Shown here one piece after another: positions 42,089-57,507 of a stretch of 64,000 nucleotides of DNA. The position numbers and the translations under genes were made by a program. Every line of letters starts with the position of its first letter. Position 1 is the stretch's first letter. Source of the DNA: Tubiluchus corallicola (Eukaryota; Priapulida; Priapulimorpha; Priapulimorphida; Tubiluchidae); the NCBI GenBank assembly GCA_030141605.1, contig JAQGDQ010000002.1:1284501-1348500 (forward strand). Reading direction: 5' to 3'. Under the pieces are notes generated by a model that worked only from the letters and a program-made list of their open reading frames with translations, made no database searches and was not told the origin of the DNA.

Positions 42089-45000
42089 GTAAGTACACAG
42101 AGTACACAGTAATGTAGCTACAAAAAATTTCAATATAATTGTGTTGACAGTGTGTCGTGAAGAAATACGAATATATAATTGTAAGAATATAACTGAAACA
42201 CACTTCCAATTTTTAAAACTTTAAATAAATTCAATATTAATTTAACGTAGATATGGATTTACTTCCTCTGTAAATTTTCACAATCTCTGTGTTTAACATT
42301 TTCACAACACGTCAGAGAATTTTTCGAAAAAACAGCAAAATCAAGCTAAATGTGCAGCTTCGAAACATTGTACAGATTTTTGCTGACTGCATACATATGT
42401 ATTACCTAATAAGGATGGCAAAGCTGTTACAATGAACAGCCAGAAGAAGTGTGACCAATCTCGTTAGCGCATACGCGGTAATTTGTGTGGCGTGTTAAAC
42501 CTGGAATATTTTTACTAATATAAATAAAACTAATAATATAAAAATTGTATTTAGCTACTAAAAGCCAACACATTATTAAGGTGTAGTGAAAGAGTTTCGT
42601 GTGTGAAAGTAAAGAAATACAAAATTTCCATGTATGCTCAGATATATTTTTTATAAAAAATTCCCAAAACAAGGCTTGTGGCCAAAAGACCTAAGTGGAT
42701 GACCCTATAAATGAGTAGTCCCACGTTTATTGAATATGAAATTGCCACAATGAAACACGTGGATTTAGTGGTTTGGCTAAGCATGGAAACAGCCTCAAAA
42801 CCACGCTTATTCCTTATTGGCAAAATTGCGGAGATCGACACTTGAAATAAAAGTTGAAAACTCGTGAAAAAAATTTTCTACATTCCACTTATTCTATAAG
42901 AGTAGCTTTTGTTGACCACACTGTTAGAAAAAAGCTAAAAACTTAGCAACCTTGAAAGCAATCTAGGCAACTTGTGCTTATAGTTGAACAGATTAAATTT
43001 TTGATTGAACAAACAACAAATGAAAAACAAAATTTATCAGCTCTGCAGGATTCATTTCAATTCTTTCTTACTACCAAACTTTACCAATAACTACTGTATA
43101 GTTTAAAACGAACGAAAATTCTATGCAATAGGTTTATAAGAGAATTATTTATGTCGCATAAAATTTGGGCCAAGAAATATTCATGTAAATAAATTTTCAC
43201 ACAATTTTTTACAAAAAAGTAAATGTGGAGAGACATTTGTAGTGTATAACATTGGAATTAGCAAACATTGTACAAAGACACCACAACTAGGTGAGTTGAG
43301 TGCTTTAGGAATGAGCTAAAAATCTTAAGGTGACTCTTGAATACTTGTTTGAGTACGAGCTCTCCAACATTTCTTTGGCGCTGATGCCAATAATCTGCTG
43401 GCAAACACTAACAAAGCTCAAAGGATGAGATTTAAAGGATGTCATTCCAGGATCGCTAATAGGTCTTCAAGCATGTAAGGAGAATGTAACTGTAAGGACA
43501 TCAGTGCAACATCAGTTTTCATAAATTGTATAGCATATGTCCAAAAAATGAAGAATATTTCAAGAAGTAGATTGAATACATTTGGTGATCTTCTTGCAGG
43601 CTTTTCTACATTTGTGTCTGTCGCATTTAGTGAAGAATACTCTGTTCTGTTCACGTTATGTCCGAAACGTATGATAGCTGATTCTATCCATTCAGAAGAA
43701 AGAACGCGACATGGAAACACTTCTGGTGCTTCAGAAGTTACTATGCATTTATGAAATCGAGTCATACCTCGAACCATCTATGTATAATGATTCCTCTAAT
43801 CCAAACCTAAAATAACACCTAAACCACGTTGTTTTAAGTCAATGGCTGTCTTCTATGTGTCAGGCACTCAAAAATAGCCAAAAACTAATACTGACTGGTA
43901 GTTTGCAAATTTAGGCTGCTGAAGGAATGCATATGAAATTCAAGATTTATTTTCAAATCAGGAGGCAGCAAATACTAGATTTTTCCTTTATATAAAAGGT
44001 TCAGAAAGTGACAATCAGAAAGATATTGAACAGAAAGCACAATTCCTATTTGGTCTTCGGACGCAGATGCAATGATACTTTGATTATTTCTTCAATCCAA
44101 AAACACAGTTCTAGTTTTACATATATAAGATCATTAAACAATTAAAGATAATTTGCTAAAGTTTGAGAGTTTGAGGAAGGGAAAAAGCCATTGGGCATGG
44201 ATGGAAATACTTTGGTCCACATTAATCACTCATTTTTGTAAAAATTTACAAAAGCATTGAAATCAAGTTTAAAAGAAAAAGAACTTAAATTGTTAGACAT
44301 TGTTGTTAGACTAACAATGTATGACAGCAAACTGTTCCACATATCTAAGCTGGATAAAGTTGAGGATAAAGTTGTGTTCAATTAAGCCGTAAGACGCATG
44401 CCACTATGCCTCTGCGACGCCAGAGAAGCTTTTTTCGGTGCTGTATACATTCTTACATAGTTGGGACGCACATATTTCTTTGACTAAAATTTTCGAAACG
44501 GACAAAACTAGTTCCACAGATCATTCATTGTGGGTACAGAATGATGAAAAACAAAGTTCCAATCTCTGTTATGCAAAAAAATTAGCAAAACTATCATAAT
44601 CAGCTTGTAACAAAATCAAAATGACAACCATTCTCACAAACTGCTATATCATTATTGTAGTCTGACGTAGAAAACAGCGACTTTACTTGAAGCTGCGCTG
44701 TGTTTAAATCAACTGTTGCAAAAACAAGGTCCAATACGTTGTTATTACTCATAGAACTTTGTAGAAACTGAGTTAACCCATTTCCAGGAATAGAATTAGC
44801 AAACTTTTCACACGTGACTGAGACAAGATAAAAAATTGGTTCGCCCAAAAAACTGGAAAATTAAAATCACAAAGCACAGTGGTAAGACAATGTAAAATCA
44901 ATAATGTTCAAAAGTTCAAATCATTCCTTAAAACTTATTTTTATAAAGAAGCATTTTTAATTAATTAGAAATTCAATATGGATTTATGGATTTAATTACG

Positions 45001-46566
45001 GTTGATTTTTACATACATGCATTACGATTTTAGTTTTATTTATAACAGCCTACTGTGTATGTACTATTTATGTGTTAATATTTTAAGTATGTAAAATGCA
45101 TTTGTCCATTTTTAATGTTAATGCATTTTAAATATTCAATAAATAAATAAATAATAATAATAATAACACAGAGAGCTTATAGGTTCACAGAATTTGTTAA
45201 TATATACAATGTCAACTTGTGGTGGATAATACCAGCAAACGAGGAGAGCACTGATTAAGTCAACAGCTACTACTTGTGTTTCATTGTTAGTAGACACACG
45301 TACACTTTTAATTGTTTTTCGCATTCGTAAACTCATGTAGCTTGTAAATGAACCGGCTAATAAACAAAACGCAGTTTAGCTGGGGTATGTGCCACTTGCA
45401 AAAACACTAACCACATCTTTCTAACAGGGGTGGTCAATAGAAATGAATTTTAAGGCTCATATAAAAAATTCACTATTGATATTGGGAAGAAAAAATCATG
45501 CGGTTCCACCAAAGATGCCTTTTCCATTTTTATTTAATGCAGATGCAGCAGTACTTAATTGCATTAACAAATACAGATGGTAACAAAACGTTCTTCCGAA
45601 TCTATTTATTTTGGCCTACTCATTTTTTGTTAATGAGATCAAACTGCTTGCATGCGTCTCTGTTCCAACTCACTTGTCTCAGCTGCAGAGAATTCGTGAA
45701 GAACATTTACTTTTTCTACTTGTAGATCACAAATTATTTATTCGGAATTTCTACGTCGTTACTACAACTTAAGGAGTTATGAGTGGTCTAGATGATATAT
45801 GAATTATTTCTTTCTATACCTAGAGTCCTTTCTACATATTGAAACTATTTCTGCAGTGTAGATTGTAGGGTCTTTTACAAGTTATACTTATGCATAGTAT
45901 GGAAGTCCACAATTAATATGGTCTTGCAGCCTTGCAAGCTTCCTTGCTATACTTGCAAGCAGTATAAAGCGCTTCGTATTATAACGGCACAACACGGTTT
46001 CTGAACGCCTAACCAAATGTGTATTTGTCAATCTCCAAGTAAAGAGAAAATCAAGCTTCTCGATTGTTTGTTTCAGCCACTCTTGTGACTTGTGATTTAC
46101 CTAACAACTTTATGGTCACATTTCCAGCACAAGGCATTACCGATTACATCAAATTTCAGACAATTACCGAGCCGCTCACGATGTTCACCATATGTGAGGT
46201 AAAATTTTTGTTATTTAATGGCTGCATACTGAGAATGGATATAGTTCTGATTGTTATTGTTTGTTAAATGATAATGCCTCTCTGCAAACGCAAGTTTGCA
46301 TCACTGAGTCAACAGTAACAAAAAATACCGTACGTGAATGCAGGTAAAAATGGCACAAGAAAAAATGGTGCAAACGGAAAAGTAGGAAAAAATGGCACAC
46401 TTAGTAAAAAATATGAATTTAGTTGCATTAAGTTAGTATTATATTAGAATCAGAAGCAAGCAAATTTTAATATTTATTCTTTATTGACGATTATTTTAAT
46501 AAAACAATGCACATGTAAAATATAACACTAAAAATTTAAAAGGTAGTAAATAGTAAAAGCCTCACG

Positions 46567-46598
<32 letters not shown>

Positions 46599-49500
46599 TG
46601 CGTGCCTGGTGTGTGTGTGGGGGGCTGTGTTGGGTGTGGGTGTGGGTGGGTGATTTTGTATGTGTGTGGACATTTTGCACTAAGAAAGTCTCTCACAGCT
46701 GATAAGAGGTGATGAAGCGATTCACCTTCATTGTTTTTAATTGAGCCTAATGTGGTCCGCTGAATTAACATTACTGTAGTCGCCATAGCAACGGGGTTAA
46801 AATCAAAAAATAAATGATAAAATGATTGCCGAATGTCCCTTTTGATTTATTTAAAAGTTTCCGGAGATTGGAGAAAAATTTGAAAGAGTAATTAGAAATC
46901 AAAAGAGTATGGTGACTTTTGAGATTATATATTTCTATATTATATTTACGTTCGAATAAATAAATTTTAGATGCAGAGATGATCACATTGCCTACTTACT
47001 GTAGTTCGATTACAAAAATGTGAACAACAGTAATTACTTTATGCAATCAGGTAAACAATGTAAAAAAACTGAATTACATGTGAATCTGTGATTGGGTCAA
47101 TCCTGAATAATTTCTAGTTCCATAGTTAACACTTAATAATAACTTTATGTAATGATATTAACAAATTATTATCATCATATTTATTTTTCTACTTTTACAG
47201 TGGGTAAAGATTGATTCGAATCCTACTCAAACGGTCCTGATATCGTATGCTGTGGAAGGAAGTACTAATGAAATAGTTCTGTGGTTGCATAGTCACAACC
47301 ATCTTCAAATTATAATGAAGAGCCTTTACAGTTACAGGTTTGTAAAACTTTGCCAAAAGTAAAGTGCTGTTTAGAGTCCGCTACTTTTTTTATTATTTCT
47401 CTGCGCTTTAATTGAAAAAAAAATGTACGAACCAAAGTCAGGAAATTCAAAACATTGAATTAAATAACATATAGCCCTACGTTACCTCGTCGCAATCGGT
47501 CATTTTTCTTTGTTGCCAAACTCCTCGTAGGGGTAAAGGCTTAGATGAGAATTTTTTCACAGTTCACAAACTGAGTAGGTGCGTGCATCATTTATAATAC
47601 ATGTAGAACAAGTTTGTACTGTACTACAATTTTTATCTAATTAATACTGCGTAAATATAATGTAAGTATTTCAGGTACGTGGTCTGGACTATACAAATCC
47701 CTGTCCAAGCTTTTCAAATAATGTACATGAGGTACCAGTGTACTCTGGTACTACTAATGTACTCTGAACAAAATCTGTCCACACCAAATATATAAGCCAG
47801 CTTTGATTCGTCATCTTCGCAACCACGGAAGGTTTCGGGTGCATACCTTGTACACGTTCTTTCGCGTCCATTCTGTCCAAAAAACTCTTCTCTTTTAGGA
47901 TCTTGCTATGCTTGTCTGTTGGATGTTCTATCTAAGAGCTAGCCGGCAGTTACTGCTAGCACTCTCCTTTTGCAAGCCGTATACCATTTTCAGTCTTGAA
48001 TCTATTCATACGCAAGCAATTATTTCATTGTTCAGATTCACTCACGTCGTCCAGCCTTCACACTGTAAAGACGCTTGAGTATCTTGTATGGTTGTGTTGA
48101 ACAGCATTTGTTAAAGTTACAGCTGCTTTCATCAGTTTTTCTTTTGATAGTCTGCTAAATTCTGCAGCAGTCATATACATGTATCTTTCAATACGGATCG
48201 ATTCATTATCATCACTATCAATGTTATCCTTATTTTCTTCTTAGCCGTAACAAAAGATCTCAGTATAACATGTATAACAATGAGCAGCTACTTCTAGGAA
48301 GTACAACACTATAAAATTATTATAGCCGTTGATATTTGATTATGACTTGCAATACAGTTTATTTTTTCTGTGCGAGCGCCTACTGAAGTCAAATTATATT
48401 ATTTTGAAGCGTACTAATATGCTAGAAGGTTAACATTGACTTATTGTTTGTCAACAGTAAGGAGTTAACCAATGAAGATGAAACTCATTTAAAAAATGGT
48501 AATTTTCATCACATTTGCGTAACATGGCAAGCGGGTGGACAGTTTGCCGAATACATTGATGGACTTTTGTTTGGTAAGTCTATGTATATGTTCGGTATGT
48601 ATTTATACATTGCTCTTTAAATTTTGTGTTTTTTCTCTCTGTTAACAGAGCTTTGAAATCTTGCATTCCAATATTCCAATAATGGCGTTTCACACCGAGA
48701 GTGTTCCATTGATCATGAGGGTAGATCGTCTTTACTTCGATAACTTTATTGGGGATGTTTTATTTAGTTATTAAACAGCTTTACGACGTGTTTCTTAATT
48801 CTGATACCGACAGCTGGTTTTGAACTTGATGATTCGTACTTTTAGTTAAACCCATTTAACCAATATGTACAATTATTACTTACATAAAAACAAATCATAT
48901 AGGTTTATCACAACTGGTGAAATTTTCACCTCATACAGAAAGTAGGAAATTTCTGAAGAATTCTTTAATTTATCAGAACGAGCAAACGGAGAACAGCATC
49001 CTTGGATACAAGTACAGTCCTTTTGCTAGCGTGAGCAGTTACTATTTTTTAATTTTTTAATTATAGGCCTATATTTTTGGTGATCAATCACTTCTTGTTT
49101 GCCTAACTGAATTTATAATTTTCATGTCAGGACATGGGAGATTACATGTCGATTATTGTTCCATGTCAAAAATAGAAAAAGCCAAAATGTTATTTAAAAA
49201 GTTCTTTCAACGAAATGTGAGAATGTGATAGAGATGTCCGGAAAAAAATTTGACACAGACAGCCATAGATCCACACAGTGTAAGGAATCCAGTAATTTAA
49301 AAAAAGTCTGCTCTAGAATCCGTATCTAGCATTAGAATAGTTTCCCCAGGAGCTCATGAACTCCAAGTCCAAGTGACAGGTTCAAGAGTTACTTTCAATA
49401 CTTAATCACACTTTCTGCCACTTTTTAGAAGCAGGTAACTTGCACACTTCTAATCAAGTCGTCACACCTGGTGGCTGTTTGTTGTTTGGGCAGGAGCAAG

Positions 49501-49808
49501 ACAGTCTGTGCGGAGGATTTTCTGCGACCCAAAGCTTTGTTGGAGCAGTCACAGATGTCGTAATGATCAACAGAGTCTTATCAGCATCTGAAATAGGTTT
49601 CTACGTCTTGTAATTTTTTTAATTGCATGTTTTCATACACACACACACACACACACGCACACGCACACGCACGCACGCACGCACGCACGCACCGCACACT
49701 AGGCTCTCATTGAAAACAATGAAGGAAAACAATGAAGGTGAATCGCTTCATCACCTCTTATCAGCTGTGAGAGACTTTCTTAGTGCAAAATGTCCCCACA
49801 CACGCACG

Positions 49809-49851
<43 letters not shown>

Positions 49852-52800
49852 TTAAATAATTATGTGCATACAGACGCCGAACACACCGGATTAATATATG
49901 TTAGATCACTAAGCCTACCCATATTTTTCACAGATTGCCCCAAACAAGGACAGTAGCCTCTCAAGGTAAGGACTACAGTTAAGAAGTTGAAGATATAATG
50001 CATGACCAGACAAACAGAATTTACATGTCTAATTTGCTAATGATAGAAGGTATCTTTTGATGTCTTCTTTGAACCGAGTGAGCTTTTGGTTTTCAGGTAA
50101 ACAATTTTTTGTAAGGAAAGAAATCCAAAGGAAGAACCGGATTTATAAGCAGGATTTTGATACAGGAATGTACAGAGAAAGATGTAATAACGTCAGCACT
50201 ATGAACAAACTTCATACTATGAGAAAGGAGAGGTCCCTCCTTGTTAATTTTTTCTTTTCCGGCTTTTTTGCTTAACCACTACAAACAGTTTTCCTCAATC
50301 TTCTCGAGTAGCCAGTTCTTCATTTCTTAGTCTCTTTCGCCATGTCTGGAACTCTGGAAAACTTATCTGCTTACAGACGTCACTAGTCCATTCATCTCTA
50401 AACTTATAAAAAAACAAAGAAGTAGCGCGCCGAAACACTAACCTAACGGCTAATCGACCAGTAGTCCAACGATGCCAAAGCCTATCGTAAGGGATTAACT
50501 TATTTAAGTGAACTCAGAAAAAAATGTACAAGAGTAATTGTTATAAACATAAAAACTTTCTAAAAAGCAATTTTTTGAGATCCATTTTACTTCGCAATGT
50601 TTAGGTATTACTAAACTATCAGAACAATATCAATAAAACAAAGATATTGCGGTTTCTTTGTCTCTAGTGGACCAAACGTATATATAATAACTGATTATTA
50701 AATATATTATTATATATTATATTCAGCAGGGAGTTACTAAGTTTGTAATCACAATATTGTGAAGTATACAATTTTAGATGAATGAATATTGAAAAGACAA
50801 CAGAATATACATCTGTTTACAAAGTAATCTTAAATAGATGATTCCTCAGATGAATAGACAGACGTAGTCTTGAAGATAACTTTCCCGCTAAAAATTGATT
50901 TTTTTCAGCTACCATGGCTAACACTTGCTACAACATTGAAGGTAATTTGATCAGTTGGAAAACATCAGAGATCACGACATTTGGTTCTGCAATTGTTGTT
51001 TCACCGAGCACTTGCACGTTAAATCCACCTATATGTCTCGATTCGACGTTAACATCCGAACAAGCACAGGTTCAAAACATTTATAAGCTATCAAATAAAT
51101 TCGCTTGAATGTAGAAAGTCTTGCAACAACAAAATTTTCATAGTTTTTATTGATATTAGGTTATGTATAGTGGATGTGATGGTCCAAGATCGTAATGTAG
51201 GGAATCACTAGCCTAACACATATTTGTTCAAATTGATAAAGCTAGGCTTATGACGAAGAGATAAACTTTTTCTTTGCCTTTTTAATCTAATTTAATGCTC
51301 TACTAAATCGCGTTTTGATTTTATAAATTACTATCCTTGTTAGTTAGGTCACTTGGGTGGGTACGCGAGTATTGTATCTTAGAGAAGAGAAATTCACGTT
51401 AAAATTAAAACCGCTGAAGCCAGACGTTCATGTGAGCAGTGTGACCTGGATTTTTTACCTGCCGATTTTAGGCTACACAGCAGTAGTGAGTGATTTCCCG
51501 TGTTAAACCGAGGTACGTCTACATTAAGTACCTTCCGTCTTGTATCCTCTCAGTTTGGTGTCAAGACATGTGATGTGGTCCCCGAGTTCTGGAACAAGTT
51601 TCACGGACCCGAGGAGGCGTTAGCAATCACAGGAAGACGTAACAGTATACCAGAAATCACTTTATTACTGTTGTAAACTGCTAATAACCATTTGGTGGGC
51701 TAACACGATAGTGATGGTAGAATGTAAAATGGCCAGATTCATTTGAGGGTGATGGTTATCTCCATCGCCGTATGGGGTTCCTGTTATCTTCATGTAGATG
51801 TTAAATGTTTACCATGTTGGGAACGTCAGTCAGGGTAGTCATGTCGTATTGCCAGTGAACATTCAGCAGAATCCAGGGAGATCTACCTCTTTCTGGGGAA
51901 GGGGTTTTCCTTTTTGTACATCAATGCTCACTGTTATTTTTTGATTATCTCAAATCTTATTAAATGTTTTGCTACATGTCATTAAATAGTATCCTACTTG
52001 CTTATTAACAGTCGGACAAAATGTCATTAAACAATTAAAAGAAAACAACCAACGTATTATTTAGGAAAATTATGAACAGAATATTCATTCTTGCCACAAA
52101 ATTAGCATAAATAATCAGCACACACCTTTCGGCACACGCTACGTTAAAAGGTGGTTTTCGGGTACGTGTAGCCCTTCTAACCCGAACCATCACAGTGAGA
52201 AATTTATTAGCTTTACCAATGAACCGTACACTGCTATCCAAAAAGCCTTCATCGGCGTCGTTATGGAACGAATAAATTTGCAAGGTCATTTTCTGTCAAG
52301 AAAAAATGTATTAAAATTACTATAATATTAGTTTTACCGATGCACGATCCTATACCTATAACTTAACTTCTTATGCTTCGCTCAAAGTATCATTTTCTCA
52401 AACATTTTAAACATTCCATTCTCAGTTTGGCTAAGAGTAACTTTAAATTGCATATCTAGGTTTGCCCAAATAATTATGAAGCAGCATATTATGAAGATGG
52501 ATTAATCAACTACTGCTACAAGTTCCACGGCAGACCGAAGAATCGTCTAGCTGCTCATCTGACTTGTTACTGGGAAGGTGCAACACTGGTTAACATCAAA
52601 GATGGAAAAGAATATGGCTTTCTATCTGATTTAATTGATGCTGATAATAATAATTTGTACGTTTGTAAGGCTAGATTTTACAATTGAATTTTATGAGTGA
52701 AAATCTTATGAAAAATTCATGTCTACCTTCATTTTACAATTTTCCTTTTTTGAGCCAGGAACACTCTAGGTAAGAACAGATTATCTGATTCCAAAAATCG

Positions 52801-55800
52801 CTACAAACGAAAACTAAGAGAAGTTCTCTATTTATGTTGAGAGTTATTTGGTCTCAAGTCTCAGACCCTGGTTGAAGCAAGGTCCTACACTATACTACAC
52901 TATACATTATATATTGTAATATCTCTGTGTGTGTGTCTGAATTAGGTCTAACTTCAAAAGTTCTAATATTTAACTCAATGTTAAATCGCAGCACGCATTT
53001 CAGTTTACTTTCAAGTGCCATATTCACATTTGCATTACATTTAGTCATTTGTCAGGCGAAGCAAATAAGATTTTCATTTGATTACAGAAATGTGCCAGAG
53101 TTCTGGATAGGACTTCTATATGACGATAAAGACTCTAGGTGGGAGTGGGAGGATAGTGCTGTGCTAGGTTTTAATAAATGGGAAGACGATATGCCAGATG
53201 GTAAAGTTAACATATAATATGTAAATTCTGTAACAAGTAGTTGATGTAAATGTGGTTTATGGTATTAAAATTTGAGAGTGCTGACACGTCACCATAATTC
53301 AGAAAAGTTATAGTCATTGAAGTGAAATTGGACTCAGTTGACTAACAAAACCTGTACACTACCAAGTCTAATTATTAACGATTTTCTGAACATTTTCCAC
53401 TTTTCACGTTATAATCGTTCATGTATTGTTAAATTTGATTAAAACTGGCATTGAAAATCATTAAAACTTTAATGAAAGCTTAAATTGACAGTAGTTCCAG
53501 CTCAGGCTATGTGAGTATTAATTAAAATTTGGTAGCTTTGGGCATTTTTGGCGCATGAACAGTTAGAATTATCTACACATTGAAACCGAAGCTGTTGAAT
53601 AGCTTTTAGAACTTTTCGTTTGATTACAATTGACGTCAAACAAAATGTCAATCATTCTCAGTCAAGCTCTGTTGACTGTCCAATCAGCGTGCATATTTTT
53701 CACACGCCCACAGAACCGGTTCATTACTACGTTTTTCGGGACAAGAGCTCTAACTATATATTGTCGGTATATGTTATATTCTTATGAAAAATGCTGAACT
53801 TTTCGTAAATTTGCTGGAGAGAAAATCAGCCTGATTTTAGATCTTGTTACAGGTTGTCGATTATCTGTATTGTCGATTAAAATTGCAGATGAATTAGTGG
53901 AGATACATAGTATAATTTCGTTTTTATAGGAAGAAATGCGCAGCGCTTGCCTCTATGGGTTACTGATTTTGCTATTAATAAAATTCGTAGTTTAGTTTTA
54001 TGTACGACCTTGCAAGCTAGATAAAGACAAGTATTAACTTTATAAAATACAAATTAACTTAACGAGGTTGATTAGGCCGATCATATGACGCTGCTGTAAT
54101 GATCGCAAATATAAAATAGCCTACTTGAACAGAGGTGACAATGAAATTTATAACTTTATATTGTAGCCCGAGTGGGCAGTTATAAATGATTCAAGGTTAA
54201 TCGCTTCTAAGTACGTTTGCGCAGATTGTAGGAATGGCCAGTTAGCAGTAGTTGAAGCTCAGCGGCAGAGTTGAACTCATCCACGGGAATACGTGACAAC
54301 TGTCAGGATTATGTAGTAAGCGAGCACACTCATAGGAATTCACATTCAGGCAAAATGTTTTCTTTTCTGGTCAGCTTTTACAAACCTCAATAAGATCTTC
54401 GCGGTCCAAATTCATTCAAATGTGGTCAAAATTTATGTTATATATCAACGTAAAATTTGTATCCTGAAATAGTCAATTTTATGCTATTTTCCTGGCTATA
54501 ATCATAATTAAAAGATGCCATAGGGACTTATGACTTACGTAATTTGGGCAAGATCGTTTATTCCATTTCTGTAGTCTAACAAACAGTTGAAAAAAGACAA
54601 AAGTGGATAAAAGCTTGCGAACGACCACATGATTAGTTAAAATTAGAAAAAATACGTCGCAGGTATGATGTGTTCGTATATGCCAAGGCAAAAGAGACTT
54701 TCGTAAATATATTTTGTTGCCCATTTGCTGTAAAGCAATGCTAACTGGCTTAGTTTCTTTATTATACTTATGAGTCAACATTTTGTAGTGCTTTGAAACT
54801 TCGTCTCTACATTCCGTTTAAATTGAAAAGTCATTTTTTGGCTACTGAAGTGTTAATTTCGTGTAAAAATAGCTGCTGCTGCTCTGCAAATTTATGTTTA
54901 TGAAAAAGTACAATCAGTTTATCTGCTGATTAGACATTAATTGTGACTGTCATGTTGTTTAGTTTAGTTTAGACAGTTGTTGTCCAGCGTGAGCTGTTGT
55001 CCCGAATGCCGCCGAGTGTGCTACGTTACAGCGGAGGCGGAGCGATAGACCAATACGTTTGACGTCCATTTTTTGTGTAGTTGGTGTATGTGATAACATA
55101 TGTACAGGCATATGTGAAAATCAGAAAGTTTGTGAACTTCCTTAGAGATATTTTATATATGTTCCAACTTTACTAAGCATTCGTACAAATGACAAAAATT
55201 GTATAAATTGCGTAAAGTGACTAACGCAAAATATATTTCTTGTTAAATATAATTTTCTGTGTGCAGGTATTCCAAAACATAACTAGAAACATGAAGTAAC
55301 TTAGGCAAAGTAAAACAAATCATCAGAAATTTGTTATGTGTGTACCAATTTACTACCAAACGATGTCTGACAATTCACATTTTGATACGCGAAACTGCAC
55401 GGGGGCTATGAACTTCCTTTTCTGCTGAACAGTCATATTTAACACGATTCCTGTAAGCCAATTAGAATTTTGACATTCGTCTTTAAGTTCTCGATTTCGA
55501 TATTTTTCCAGGTAACCATGACACAGATCACGATTGCATAGAATTAGTGAAAGAAAACAACTATTACTGGCGTAAAAAGCGATGCAATGAACAGACTAAT
55601 GTTGTGTGTGAACGTGATGTAGGACTCTACTCGACTAATCTAGGTTTGCACATTGAACTTTTAAAGAAAATTAATACTGTCACAATGTTCCAAAATGTGG
55701 GTATAAGCGACTTGCTGTTAAGTGTGGGCGTGTGAGTGCGTGCTTGTGTACATGTTCGCTTGAGTGAGTGAGTGCATGCGCGTATGTGTGAGAGAGTGAA

Positions 55801-57469
55801 TCTGGGTGCGCATGCGTGCTTGTGAATGAGTGTGAGTGAGTAAGTGTGTAAACGGCGGAGTGAATGAACGAGTATACGTAAACAAGCGCTATAACTGTAT
55901 TTTTTACAAACTGATGTAAACTAATCCAGCAAAATATTATTTTTGCGATCTTGAAAATTTTTGTTCTAATGCATACGATTTTTTTGCCCACAGTTAAGTT
56001 TACATCTGGGTTTTGATTACTGAAAATGCGGGTGGTTACTGAATTTAGAAAGGCCCAGTATCGTTCACAGAGTGTTTTAACTTTTAATATTGCACAATAA
56101 AACCGGCCGTGCCTTTTTGGATTTTGGATTTCATAACGTTGTGTTTATTGATTATTTATTTATGCCCCGACGTTTCACTTAACTGCAAAACTACGCAAGC
56201 TAGTTTCATAGTTTTGTTTACTGTTTAGACATGACGTGTCCAGGTGATTGGACTTCTGTTCCTGACAGCACGAACCCGACGTCGTGTATGAAGGTATTCG
56301 CGAGCGGCGATGATGGCTATACTTTTTACGAAGCTGAAAGAGCATGTTATGACAAACTAGGAGGACTAGCTCACTGTCACTTGGCAAAACTCGATTCACT
56401 GGAAAAATTAAATTTTATTAAAGAAGCAGTTGAGGCTAAATTTGATGTTAATGGAAACGAACAGTAAGTATAGATAGAAAAGTAACAAACAGGTAAATCA
56501 AAATTATAGGAGTTGTAAGACATTTTCATGCTAACTTTGAGAAACTGGCATTGCACTAGATGAAATATAGTTGTTATTTAAATAGGGCTTGGGTTGGAAT
56601 AATGAGACTTGATGCTTCTCAGCCTTATGAATATTTATCTTCTACGACTGATGCAGATACAACATTCATTGACATTTCCGATGATAAAGGTGTGTACGAC
56701 AAAACAAATTTTATATTATACATGATTTGTTAATTTTTTACAGAATGATAGTTTCCCAAACTTACCAAATAAACAAAAATAAATTTTAAGGCATACAAAA
56801 GAAAACAGAATTACTAGTGGCTATTGCTGCTTGATATTGAGCTATAGAGTATAGACGAAATGAAATTAGTTTCTTAATGATTTCAATATAAAAAATAAGA
56901 CGCTGCTGTTTTTTTTTTTTTTATTTTTCTTTTGCTTCTAACAAATTTAATACAAATTAAGAGCGTAACTTTATAAAGTTTGCTGACTTCTACAACTGGC
57001 TTTAAATACAGCTATAGAGTGGAAGCACTAACATGCTTAAATCGGGCAGGTCCCTATATTTAAATGAAGCGCGTTCGCAGAGCGGCATTTAAATCTGTGA
57101 GCGCGTCTTACTTGCTCATTTTTTGGAAAGTTAGTCGTTTCCATAAGTAAGTAAAATCAAATGAAGCGATTATTTACTGTTATCAAGATCCGTTTTTTTT
57201 CGTAAATGTTTATTATATGCATTGTTGGGGCAGATCCACTTATACACTAGAATGCAAGAATCCCAACGATGAAACAATGTATAGAGCAGGTCCATTCAAC
57301 AGGCGTGCCCATTTAACAGGCATATTTGAGAGGGCCGTATCGTGAAAGTGAAAATCGGGCTCCGTTACGGTCTACGCAAATGTTTGTACTCTGTAGTATC
57401 TTCAACAAAATTTCAGCCTCCTAAAATGAAAACTGTGACCAATGATAGCTTTCAACGATAAATGTGATT

Positions 57470-57507
<38 letters not shown>

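Larger units (their letters stand above)
42089..46076. other. Intron with LINE debris
   Basis: About 4 kb between the signal exons and the first pentraxin exon. It holds LINE endonuclease and 3'-end fragments on opposite strands (44600-45170) and an unrecognised 111-codon minus frame at 43442-43777. Confidence 0.45.

Noticed and set aside
43442-43777. 111-codon minus-strand frame in the lectin gene intron
   Set aside because: No domain, signal peptide or splice context, and it lies among LINE fragments; not called.
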